Positions 17,831-25,660 of a stretch of 64,000 nt of DNA are shown piece by piece. Positions within the stretch are counted from its first letter, which is position 1, and every line of letters starts with the position of its first letter. Below the pieces are notes generated by a model that did no database searches, had not been told where the DNA came from, and was given only the letters and a program-made list of their open reading frames with translations. Made by a program: the position numbers and the translations under genes. The stretch comes from Chitinophaga sp. YR573 (GTDB lineage: Bacteria > Bacteroidota > Bacteroidia > Chitinophagales > Chitinophagaceae), in NCBI RefSeq assembly GCF_900110995.1, contig NZ_FOJF01000003.1:434001-498000 (forward strand), written 5' to 3'.

Positions 17831-17863
17831 TTGATGTAACGTACGTTTAAATACGTACCTTTA
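17831..17863 (+). promoter_or_regulatory. blaI promoter with overlapping GTACGT dyad operator
   Basis: TTG (17831-17833) and TACCTTTA (17856-17863, one mismatch to TAnnTTTG) are spaced by 22 bases, and the box ends 4 bases before the blaI start at 17868. Between and overlapping them is a perfect dyad, GTACGT (17841-17846), 6-base spacer, ACGTAC (17853-17858). A dyad in this position fits autorepression by BlaI. Confidence 0.6.
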
Positions 17864-17867
17864 AATT

Positions 17868-18245
17868 ATGAAAGATGAAGTTGTTCCTACCAAGACCGAA
17901 ATGGACGTATTACAGGTGTTATGGCAGTACGGGCCATCCACTGTAAGATTCGTACACGACAAGCTGAATGAGCAGAAGCAGGCCGTCATATATACTTCTA
18001 CATTAAAGCTGATGCAGGTGATGAAAGAGAAGGGGATGCTGGACCGGGATGAGACAAACATGAAACATATCTATAGCGCCAACCTGGTGGAAGAAAAGGT
18101 AAAAGGTAGCCTGTTGGGACGTTTTGTAGATTCCATGTATAATGGATCTCCCAGCAGCCTGATGGTGGCTTTACTGGGCAATGATAAAACCTCTGCAGAA
18201 GAGCTGAAGAAGATAAAAGACTTACTGGATAACATGGATAAATAA
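17868..18245 (+). CDS. blaI: BlaI/MecI/CopY family repressor
   Basis: The 125-residue winged-helix protein (TKTEMDVLQVLWQYGPSTVRFVHDKL at the N-terminal half, split here only by description) has the recognition-helix region YTSTLKLMQVMKEKGML and a C-terminal dimerisation tail. The family represses beta-lactamase or copper genes and is inactivated by a BlaR1-type protease. The BlaR1 gene follows after 5 bases, making the standard repressor/sensor pair. No beta-lactamase gene is adjacent, so the regulon is probably the downstream secreted repeat protein and distant targets. Confidence 0.92.
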   Translation: MKDEVVPTKTEMDVLQVLWQYGPSTVRFVHDKLNEQKQAVIYTSTLKLMQVMKEKGMLDRDETNMKHIYSANLVEEKVKGSLLGRFVDSMYNGSPSSLMVALLGNDKTSAEELKKIKDLLDNMDK

Positions 18246-18250
18246 TAAAC

Positions 18251-19717
18251 ATGATAACAGATCAACTGGTACAGGCTTTCAGCTGGATGCTGATCCATTC
18301 ATTATGGCAGGGATTACTGCTGTCCGTTATTACAGGTGTAGTACTGATGCTCACCAAACGATCGTCTTCGGCGATACGTTATAACCTGATATTACTACAG
18401 CTGTTGCTGTTTATAACAGGCTGCGTTTTTACTTTCGCCTGGGAGTGGCAGCAGAACCAGTTGCAGACAGTTGATTTCTTACATCTGCAAGCGGATAATA
18501 TTAAACAATATACACAAACCGTGATCAGTTATTTCTCGGCAAATGCCCCGATGGTATTGCTGTTATGGTTTGTGTTATTTATAGCAAGAGCGGTGAAAAT
18601 GATGGGCGGACTGGCATACATCCGTCGTGCCAGATATAAGAACATTTATTCTCCTGAAGATTACTGGAAGAACAAAATCGTGTTGCTCTGCGAGCAGCTA
18701 CAGATAAAAAAAGCAGTTACTTTATTTGAATCCGGGTATGTGAAAATGCCCCTGGTAATAGGGCATTTCAAACCGGTAATACTGATACCTGTAGGCTTAC
18801 TGGCCGGATTGCCTTCCAGTCAGGTAGAGGCCGTGTTATTGCATGAACTGGCACATATCCGCCGTAATGATTATTGTGTAAATCTCTTACAGAATATTAC
18901 AGAAGCGATCTTCTTTTTTAATCCGGGATTATTATGGATCTCATCGTTATTACGTGATGAACGGGAACATTGTTGTGATGATATCGCTTTGGCACAAACG
19001 AAAAATAAAAGAGAATTTATAGAAGCGCTGATCAGCTTTAAAGAACATAGTAATAATTATGCAGTCGCGTTTCCAGGTAAGAAAAATCACCTGTTACAAA
19101 GAGTGAGCCGCATTATTCATAATAAAAATAATACGCTGAATCCAATAGAGAAAGTGTTTTTCATGACGGGGATATTGATCCTAGCCGTAATGGTGACTGC
19201 GGCTGGTGTAATGGAAGTGAAGACGATTGTAAAAGAAGAAGAACATGTTGTATCAGAGCAACAACAACCTGTGCAAAAACCGGTTATCGTTAAACATAAG
19301 AAGATAAAACCGGTGAAGGTAGTACGGGAAGTAAAACCAGTACAACCAACAGATGCAGAAGAAGCAGAAAGAGACAGGGAAGAGGCGATTCGTGATAAGA
19401 AACAGGAGTTAAGTGATAACGAACAGGAAGTCCGCGATAGAGAACTGTTACTCCGTGACAAGGAACATGCACGAGAACAGAGTATCCGTGATAAGGAACA
19501 GGCGCAAAGAGATCGTGAACAAGCTGTCAAAGATCGCGAACAGGCTGTTAAAGACAGAATGCAGGCAGACAGAGATCGTATGCAGGCCGACAGAGACCGC
19601 GCTCAGGCAGATAAAGACAGAGCACAGGCCCGCAGGGATATGGAACAGGCCAAAAGAGACAGGTTACAGGCCGATAGGGAAAGAGAACAGGCGATGAGGG
19701 ATAAACAACCTCAATAA
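18251..19717 (+). CDS. blaR1: BlaR1-type M56 metallopeptidase with heptad-repeat C-terminal helix
   Basis: The 488-residue membrane protein has N-terminal membrane helices (about 12-30, 36-56 and 95-112) and an M56 protease domain with HELAH (199-203 region) followed by RRNDYCVNLL, and DEREHCCDD near 235-245. A last membrane helix is at about 298-318. The C-terminal part should be periplasmic and has no penicillin-binding domain. Instead residues 365-412 are highly charged and 413-488 consist of ten near-perfect heptads of the form (K/R)DRxQAx. The same heptad makes up the centre of the secreted protein encoded 96 bases downstream. Such a helix could dock that protein or sense envelope strain; this is inference. 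The protease should cleave BlaI or an anti-repressor. Confidence 0.88.
   Translation: MITDQLVQAFSWMLIHSLWQGLLLSVITGVVLMLTKRSSSAIRYNLILLQLLLFITGCVFTFAWEWQQNQLQTVDFLHLQADNIKQYTQTVISYFSANAPMVLLLWFVLFIARAVKMMGGLAYIRRARYKNIYSPEDYWKNKIVLLCEQLQIKKAVTLFESGYVKMPLVIGHFKPVILIPVGLLAGLPSSQVEAVLLHELAHIRRNDYCVNLLQNITEAIFFFNPGLLWISSLLRDEREHCCDDIALAQTKNKREFIEALISFKEHSNNYAVAFPGKKNHLLQRVSRIIHNKNNTLNPIEKVFFMTGILILAVMVTAAGVMEVKTIVKEEEHVVSEQQQPVQKPVIVKHKKIKPVKVVREVKPVQPTDAEEAERDREEAIRDKKQELSDNEQEVRDRELLLRDKEHAREQSIRDKEQAQRDREQAVKDREQAVKDRMQADRDRMQADRDRAQADKDRAQARRDMEQAKRDRLQADREREQAMRDKQPQ
19487..19714 (+). repeat. 21-base tandem repeat coding for (K/R)DRxQAx heptads in BlaR1
   Basis: About eleven tandem 21-base units encode residues 413-488 of the BlaR1-like protein. 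The units differ at synonymous and non-synonymous positions, so this is a diverged, protein-level repeat rather than a fresh minisatellite. Confidence 0.85.
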
Positions 19718-19813
19718 AAAAATCACTTCATTTTATTAAGCATAATTAACATTCACTGAAAAGTGGACTGGAATAGTATTGCCCTTTTTAAACCTTTTAA
19801 AAATTAGAAAACC

Positions 19814-20614
19814 ATGAAAAGAATCTATGTATTCATCTTCGCAACATCTCTGTTTACAACAGCCGCGAATGCACAAAAATCAGTTAAAACAACTAACAGT
19901 ACTTATAACACGGATGACCAGGTAGAAAACATCAACATGGACATGAATGGTGTTAGTTATAAAATGAAAACAGTGAAAGGAGAGATGACAGAATTTTCTG
20001 TAGATGGTAAACTGATTCCTGCTGCTAACTGGGGTGATTACCGCAGTGTTATCAATGAGATCAATGAGCAGGTAGAGAAGGATAAAATCCAGGCTAAGAA
20101 AGATCGTGCGCAGGCTGTATTGGACAGGGCACAGGCAAAGATGGACAGAGCGCAGGCGGATAAAGACAAGGAGCAAGCTGTTAAGGACAGGGCACAGGCA
20201 GATAAAGACCGTGAACAGGCGGTTAAGGATAGGGCACAGGCAAAGCGGGACCAGGAACAAGCATTAAAAGACCGTGCGCAGGCAGATAAAGACCGCGAAC
20301 AGGCGGTTAAAGACAGAGCCCAGGCAGAGAAAGATCGTGAGCAGGCAAAATTGGATCGCATACAGGCAGATAAAGACAGAGCGCAGGCAGCAGAAGATCG
20401 TAAATTAATGGCAAGCCTGATCGATGATCTGATCAATGATAAAATTGTTCCGGATAAACAAAGTATAGAAGACCTGACTATTTCAAAAAACGGAATGGTA
20501 GTAAACGGGATACAACAACCGGAAAATGTATTTAAAAAATACAAAGAGAAATATCCCCGTTTTGCACATCTGACCTATGGCAATCACGGTACTAATATGA
20601 ATATTAATAATTAA
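19814..20614 (+). CDS. Secreted protein with long charged heptad-repeat helix
   Basis: The 266-residue product has a signal peptide (about 1-20, ending ANA-Q), an N-terminal beta-rich segment (about 22-85), fifteen to sixteen heptads of the KDRAQAx/KDREQAV type (about 89-197), and a small C-terminal domain (about 198-266, with LTISKNGMVVNGIQQPE). The heptad region should form a long, highly charged alpha-helix with an alanine stripe. It matches the C-terminal repeat of the BlaR1-like sensor encoded just upstream, suggesting heterotypic pairing or a shared origin by duplication. It may be the target or partner of the blaIR system. No function is known. Confidence 0.75.
   Translation: MKRIYVFIFATSLFTTAANAQKSVKTTNSTYNTDDQVENINMDMNGVSYKMKTVKGEMTEFSVDGKLIPAANWGDYRSVINEINEQVEKDKIQAKKDRAQAVLDRAQAKMDRAQADKDKEQAVKDRAQADKDREQAVKDRAQAKRDQEQALKDRAQADKDREQAVKDRAQAEKDREQAKLDRIQADKDRAQAAEDRKLMASLIDDLINDKIVPDKQSIEDLTISKNGMVVNGIQQPENVFKKYKEKYPRFAHLTYGNHGTNMNINN
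20078..20404 (+). repeat. 21-base tandem repeat coding for fifteen heptads
   Basis: Some fifteen 21-base units encode residues 89-197 of the secreted protein. They share the DR(A/E)QA core with the repeat at 19487-19714. Units vary in codon choice, and the complementary strand stays open by chance across the repeat. Confidence 0.85.
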
Positions 20615-20623
20615 AGGGGGAGA

Positions 20624-20660
20624 AGGGGTTGACAAGAAAACTGTCAGCCCCTATATTTTT
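20624..20660. terminator. Intrinsic terminator between convergent genes
   Basis: AGGGGTTGACA (20624-20634) pairs with TGTCAGCCCCT (20642-20652), with one G-T wobble and a 7-base loop, then a T-rich tail to 20660. It overlaps the stop region of the minus-strand gene at 20651. Confidence 0.88.
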
Positions 20661-21655
20661 AAGGGCCTTCCTAAGGTCAGTACTTTCACTTTATCAGCAA
20701 TCCCTTTTTGCGTAGCTGTTTTAAGTAACTCTCTCACCGGCATTCCCAGAGGTTCATCAGCCAGGTCAAATGTGCCGTAATGCATAGGGATCAACTGTGC
20801 CGCATGCAAATCATCAAACGCCTGTAATGCCTCGGCAGGCGACTCATGATTAGGACGCATAAACCAGGCGGGCAGATAGGCACCAATGCCCAGCAACACA
20901 TAATCAAAGCCACCAAATATCTGCCCAAGATCTTTGTAATGCTCATCATACGCACTATCTCCTCCAAATAAAATCCGTTTATTACCGGCTTCGATTACAA
21001 ACCCACCCCACAGGCGTTTATTATCATCAGCAATTCCCCGTTTAGCCCAGTGCCGGGCAGGCACAAACGTAATCTTAATACGGGTCGTATTGAATTGCTG
21101 ATACCATCCCGCCATTTCAATATTATCAGATCCTGTAAAGCTTTTTACAACCGGCGCCATATTTAGCCCGGTAAGATAGCGGACAGAGGGGTTATTACGC
21201 GCCAGCAGCTGCAGGCTTTCTTTATCCAGATGATCGCGGTGGTCATGGGAGAGAAGGATGTAATCAGGATGCAGGAGGGAAGGATCAACCGGAAACGGTG
21301 TTTTCCGCCTCACCATGAGGATATCTCCGAAAACAGGATCTGTTAGTAGCCTGATGCCGCCTATACGTATATAAAAGGTGCTATGCCCCAGTAAAACGAT
21401 GATATCATCAGTGTCGTTCAGCCAGGAAGTATCTGTAGCTATTTCCGGCTGCCATATTTCCGCTTTCTTTTCCTCTCTGAAAGGATTGGCTTCCAGTTTC
21501 CATTTCAGCACCTGCAGCAGGCCGGGAGCCTTAAAGGGAGAATAGAGATTTACGAATCTGCCGTTTTTATCTACCGGTGTACCTGGCCAGTCTACGATCG
21601 TTTTGAGCTGCGGATTGTTAATATTCATGGGAACTAAGATAATATCATTCTGCAT
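20651..21655 (-). CDS. MBL-fold metallo-hydrolase, NAPE-PLD/UlaG-like
   Basis: The 334-residue protein has the metallo-beta-lactamase fold signature LLSHDHRDHLD (around residues 133-143), a GGDSAYDEHY segment carrying a metal-ligand Asp, and a late histidine in PMHYGTFDLADEP. The N-terminal FWP-poor lead-in and overall length fit the NAPE-PLD-like phosphodiesterase/lactonase branch, used on phospholipid-like or sugar-lactone substrates. No signal peptide is evident, so it is likely cytoplasmic or membrane-associated. It is monocistronic and the substrate is uncertain. Confidence 0.87.
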   Translation of the reverse strand: MQNDIILVPMNINNPQLKTIVDWPGTPVDKNGRFVNLYSPFKAPGLLQVLKWKLEANPFREEKKAEIWQPEIATDTSWLNDTDDIIVLLGHSTFYIRIGGIRLLTDPVFGDILMVRRKTPFPVDPSLLHPDYILLSHDHRDHLDKESLQLLARNNPSVRYLTGLNMAPVVKSFTGSDNIEMAGWYQQFNTTRIKITFVPARHWAKRGIADDNKRLWGGFVIEAGNKRILFGGDSAYDEHYKDLGQIFGGFDYVLLGIGAYLPAWFMRPNHESPAEALQAFDDLHAAQLIPMHYGTFDLADEPLGMPVRELLKTATQKGIADKVKVLTLGRPLKI

Positions 21656-21855
21656 AAGGTAAACCGGCCTGAGGGCTAATACTTATTTTCTACGGGTAAC
21701 AATGATATAATGCACCTCATCTGCATTTAAAAATTACTTTCGCAAAAACCAAGGACAGGTTTCTACAAAAAAATCTTGCACAATCAGTCAGACAGATATA
21801 GAAAATTTACTGACCATTCTTTAAAGGAAAGCCTGCATTTAATAATAAGTCCCTT

Positions 21856-22092
21856 TTGACCATTAAGGGACACAACATAACTATATCCATGAATGATCAA
21901 GATGAAATGCAGGTAGATAAAGTTACCGGCAGCAAAGCCATTCTATGTCCAAAATGTAAACAGGCCAATCTGGAAGACAGAGTTCCCAGGGGTATGTTTA
22001 TAAAGAAGTTATTATGGTTTTTGCCTTTAAGGCGGTATATCTGTTACCGTTGTTGCAGGAAGTCATACATCTGGTACAAAGCGGGAAAGTGA
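21856..22092 (+). CDS. Small zinc-ribbon-like protein, unknown function
   Basis: The 78-residue product has two CxxC motifs (CPKCK at about 37-41 and CYRCC at about 68-72) spaced as in a zinc ribbon, separated by a basic, hydrophobic stretch (MFIKKLLWFLPLRR). The N-terminal 30 residues are polar. No family is recognised. It stands alone before the exopolysaccharide leader region. The paired CxxC motifs make it more likely to be real than chance. Confidence 0.6.
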   Translation: MTIKGHNITISMNDQDEMQVDKVTGSKAILCPKCKQANLEDRVPRGMFIKKLLWFLPLRRYICYRCCRKSYIWYKAGK

Positions 22093-22786
22093 GGAATTTA
22101 CTGTGAATTGTAGTAAACTTTACCCATTCCGGTAATAAGAGGGTTTAATCATATATGACATATCCAACCATTTTATATCTTAGTTATTCGTCAATTGTTA
22201 TGTGTTTTTAACGATGTCCTTTTATGCAACTGAGAACAATTTTTCTATATTTTTTGTTATCTAAACAGAGCGTTAAAAATTAGAATATGATTTTATTGGT
22301 ATAGAGTTTGTTTACTCTGTCTCAAACTCTAAAAGTACTCGAAAGAATAGTACTATCAATAGTAAGACACGCTTTAGAGTATAGTTAAATATGTTCAACT
22401 TTGTGCGAGTCATGCTTGAACTGAATATAGAGAACCACGTCTTTAACTGAATGACCCGATAGTGTGCAATTACGTATTTATACGTGATTTTGTTTTGAGC
22501 AAAGTTACTTCCTGATACAAAATTTAAATCCTATTTCTATTCCAATGCTGGGTCAGTGCTGTTTGTAAGGGATATAAGAAGAACGCATAGTTTTAATATT
22601 ACCATAAATTAATATTGTTATAAAAAACATTTAACTCTATTCATTTATTCTTAACTAAAAAGTTGACAATATGTATTTATTTTGCACGCAGGTTAGAATC
22701 CCAAGAATATAAAAAGAGCAATAAGCTATTTCACGGAAATGAATGTTATGAAACACTGATACGTTTTAACCTTATCTATTAAACTG
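22093..22786. other. 694-base non-coding leader of the exopolysaccharide locus with inverted repeats
   Basis: No plausible gene is found on either strand. It contains several short dyads: TAGAGTTTG/CAAACTCTA (22302-22310 and 22323-22331), two AGTACT copies (22334-22339 and 22349-22354), GTTCAA/TTGAAC (22393-22398 and 22416-22421) and ACGTAT-TT-ATACGT (22472-22485). A TTGACA occurs at 22663 without a good partner box. The stretch probably holds the promoter and perhaps a structured 5' leader or operators for the long operon that follows. Confidence 0.55.
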
Positions 22787-24718
22787 ATGACTAAGAGATC
22801 TTGGATTACCCCGTCCTGGCTAATATTACTGTTAGATTTAGCCTGTTCTATTGTCGGAATGAGCATGGCCTTTTTACTAAGGCTGAATTTTAACCTTGAA
22901 GAGTTTAACCGCTACCCCATTCAGAGTATCGTAATGATGGTAGTGAGCGTAAATCTCTTGCTTTCGTTAATATTTCGCACCTATACGGGTATAGTGCGTT
23001 ATACAAGTATGGCAGATATAGGTCGTATTTCGTGCCTTGGACTAATTAGTGCTGCAATATATTGCTATGTAGGGACAACTTCCTTACACTATAGTAGTAT
23101 AAATATGTTCCCGTTCTCTGTCATAGCGATAAACTTTTTTATTAATACGTTCTGCTTATTATCGTATCGTCTGTTTGTAAAATGGGCATTCCGTTATTAT
23201 GGTCGTTATGGCAATATAAACAAAACCAGAGCGGTTATATACAGTGCGGGACATTCCGGTTTAATGGTACGCAGAGCTATTAATGAAGATGAAACCGGTA
23301 ACATTCGTATAGCGGGATTCCTGGATGATAAACTAACATGTAGTGGTAAACGCCTGGATGGATTACCCATTTATGCTACAAGTAAAGCTGTTCTCGAAAA
23401 ACTGGCCAGACAGGATAAAATTACACTTGTAATACTTGCAGAAGAATCTATGGAGCCACATGTACTCAATAACCTGGTAGATAACTGTATTGCCCTTAAT
23501 ATTAAGGTACAGAAAGTATTGCCCGTCAATAAGTGGATCAGTACCGGCTGGAACCCTTCCAAACTGCAGGATATCAAAATTGAAGATCTGCTGGACCGCT
23601 CAGTAATAAATATCAACAACGAACAGGTGAGCCGCGAAACGAAAGGCAAAGCCATACTGGTTACAGGTGCTGCCGGTTCTATCGGTAGTGAACTGGTAAG
23701 ACAACTGGTAAAGTCAGATCCTTCCGTAATAGTATTATGTGATAAAGCAGAATCCCCGCTACATGAACTGGAACTGGAAATGGGGGATGTTGCTCCGGGT
23801 ATACTGGTAATCCCTTTTATAGCCAATATCTGCGACAGGGTACGTATGCAGCAGTTATTTGAAGTATATGAACCCGCTATTGTGTATCATACGGCTGCTT
23901 ACAAACATGTACCGATGATGGAAAAAAATCCATCTATAGCGGTATTGAATAATGTATTAGGCACCAAGATACTGGCAGAGTTATCCGTAGAATTTGGTGT
24001 AGAGAAATTTGTGATGGTATCTACAGATAAAGCGGTGAATCCTACTAATGTAATGGGCGCCTCAAAAAGGATTGCGGAAATATTTACCCAATCCTACAGC
24101 AATCATGTGAATAAACAATATAAAAAATCTGGTCCGGTATACGGTGTTCCTCCAACCCGTTTTATCACCACCCGTTTTGGTAATGTGTTAGGCTCCAATG
24201 GTTCCGTGATTCCACGTTTTAAACAGCAAATCGAAAAAGGAGGTCCCATAACAGTTACGCATCCTGATATCACCCGCTACTTCATGACCATCCCGGAAGC
24301 CTGCCAGCTGGTACTGGAAGCCGGTGCAATGGGGCAGGGAGGAGAGATCTTTGTATTTGACATGGGACAACCTGTAAGGATCGCTGAACTGGCAAAGAAG
24401 ATGATCCGTATGAGTGGCAGAGAGCCAGGGAAAGACATACATGTCGTATACACTGGTTTACGCCCCGGAGAAAAATTATATGAAGAACTGTTAAACAATG
24501 CGGAGAATACCATGAGTACCTATCATGAGAAAATCATGATAGCCCGGGTCCGTGAATATGATTTTGTAGAAGTGAATGATGATATTGATAGATTAATTGA
24601 ATCTGCTCATAAACATTATCTTACCCCAACCGTGGTTCTGATGAAACAATTAGTGCCAGAATTTATTAGTAAAAACTCCGCTTACGAACAATTAGATAAA
24701 GATAAAATTAAACTATAA
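22787..24718 (+). CDS. pglF: Membrane nucleotide-sugar 4,6-dehydratase, PglF/CapD/FlaA1-like
   Basis: The 643-residue protein has four membrane helices (about 10-30, 42-62, 78-98 and 108-128), a CoA-binding-like Rossmann domain (about 145-260) and a C-terminal SDR dehydratase domain with GAAGSIGSELV (about 292-302) and the active-site segment STDKAVNPTNVMGASKR (about 409-425). This architecture is that of PglF, which makes the 4-keto-6-deoxy intermediate from UDP-GlcNAc. With the PglE-, PglD- and PglC-like genes at the far end of the locus it should supply UDP-di-N-acetylbacillosamine. It is the first gene after the leader region. Confidence 0.9.
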   Translation: MTKRSWITPSWLILLLDLACSIVGMSMAFLLRLNFNLEEFNRYPIQSIVMMVVSVNLLLSLIFRTYTGIVRYTSMADIGRISCLGLISAAIYCYVGTTSLHYSSINMFPFSVIAINFFINTFCLLSYRLFVKWAFRYYGRYGNINKTRAVIYSAGHSGLMVRRAINEDETGNIRIAGFLDDKLTCSGKRLDGLPIYATSKAVLEKLARQDKITLVILAEESMEPHVLNNLVDNCIALNIKVQKVLPVNKWISTGWNPSKLQDIKIEDLLDRSVININNEQVSRETKGKAILVTGAAGSIGSELVRQLVKSDPSVIVLCDKAESPLHELELEMGDVAPGILVIPFIANICDRVRMQQLFEVYEPAIVYHTAAYKHVPMMEKNPSIAVLNNVLGTKILAELSVEFGVEKFVMVSTDKAVNPTNVMGASKRIAEIFTQSYSNHVNKQYKKSGPVYGVPPTRFITTRFGNVLGSNGSVIPRFKQQIEKGGPITVTHPDITRYFMTIPEACQLVLEAGAMGQGGEIFVFDMGQPVRIAELAKKMIRMSGREPGKDIHVVYTGLRPGEKLYEELLNNAENTMSTYHEKIMIARVREYDFVEVNDDIDRLIESAHKHYLTPTVVLMKQLVPEFISKNSAYEQLDKDKIKL

Positions 24719-24800
24719 CCTCATATCGTATGTTAATTCTATATCGGCATATTAAGTTATGACACGATATGAAAAATGTATTTAAACAGTTTTTTATATA

Positions 24801-25643
24801 ATGAAGATACTCAATTGGGGTAAATACCTCCTTACGCATTCTTTTACCAGAAAGAAATTTTTGTTATTTGCCTTATCCAGTGCTTTTTTAAGTCTATTAT
24901 TAAGCTCATGTGTAACTACAAAAAATGTTAGGTATTTTAAAGATGTTCCTGACACATTAAAGAAAAAAGTAGTTGATCAGGCGACATTTTATACTCCTGT
25001 TATCCAGCCTGATGACATCTTGCAGGTAACCATTCAGACGTTAGACCCTTCTACCAATACTTTGCTGAATCCACAGGCTAGCTGGCCTATTACAGGTAAT
25101 GCCGCCCCTTCTGCGGGATCGACTGGTGTAAGCGGATACCTGGTTGGTAAAGATGGCTATGTGGTATTACCGTTAGCCGGAAAGATTCTCGTAAAAGGTA
25201 AAACAACAGATGAGGTGAGGGAAGATATCCGGATCAAAGCATCCGAATTCTATCATGACCCCCTGGTGAATGTAAGATATGCAAACTTCAAAATAACCGT
25301 GTTGGGGGAGGTGTCACGGCCCTCAACCTATGTAATGCCTAATGAAAAGGTCACACTTTTAGATGCTTTAGGTGCAGCAGGAGATCTCACTATTTACGGC
25401 CGGCGTGAAAATGTATTATTGATACGTGACAGAGATGGTAAGAAAGAATTCACAAGATTCAATCTGAATAACAGTAGCTTATTTAATTCACCATATTTTT
25501 ATCTGCAACAGGGTGATGTGGTGTATGTAGAACCCAATAGATCTAAAGTAATATCTACTGATGCTGCCCGTTTGAGAGTAATAACGATTTTAACGACAGG
25601 TATATCACTATTAACATTAATTATAACGCGGGTTCGTTTTTGA
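24801..25643 (+). CDS. wza: Wza-like polysaccharide export lipoprotein
   Basis: The 280-residue protein has a lipoprotein signal with the cysteine at position 37 (LLLSSC), a Poly_export domain (about 60-155, with QPDDILQVTIQTLDP), an SLBB domain (about 165-245, ITVLGEVSRPSTYVMP) and a hydrophobic C-terminal helix (about 260-278) as in Wza, where it crosses the outer membrane. It should form the export channel for the polysaccharide and pair with the Wzc-like kinase encoded 17 bases downstream. It is shorter than E. coli Wza, which has extra SLBB repeats. Confidence 0.92.
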   Translation: MKILNWGKYLLTHSFTRKKFLLFALSSAFLSLLLSSCVTTKNVRYFKDVPDTLKKKVVDQATFYTPVIQPDDILQVTIQTLDPSTNTLLNPQASWPITGNAAPSAGSTGVSGYLVGKDGYVVLPLAGKILVKGKTTDEVREDIRIKASEFYHDPLVNVRYANFKITVLGEVSRPSTYVMPNEKVTLLDALGAAGDLTIYGRRENVLLIRDRDGKKEFTRFNLNNSSLFNSPYFYLQQGDVVYVEPNRSKVISTDAARLRVITILTTGISLLTLIITRVRF

Positions 25644-25660
25644 TTTAAAGTTTATACACA

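Noticed and set aside
19487..20404. Tandem 21-base repeats as a possible CRISPR array or minisatellite.
   Set aside because: Units lie in frame inside two genes, have no unique spacers, and differ at many positions; they code for heptads.
19117..20544. Long open frames on the minus strand opposite the blaR1 and secreted-protein repeats (up to about 168 codons).
   Set aside because: They are by-products of the 21-base repeats: a repeat of fixed phase keeps the opposite frame open. Composition (Ser/Cys/Leu-rich) is not protein-like and there is no promoter.
22663..22684. TTGACA near TATTTTG as the exopolysaccharide promoter.
   Set aside because: Spacing (12 bases) is too short for either the Bacteroidota or the sigma-70 pattern and the box lacks one base of TAnnTTTG.
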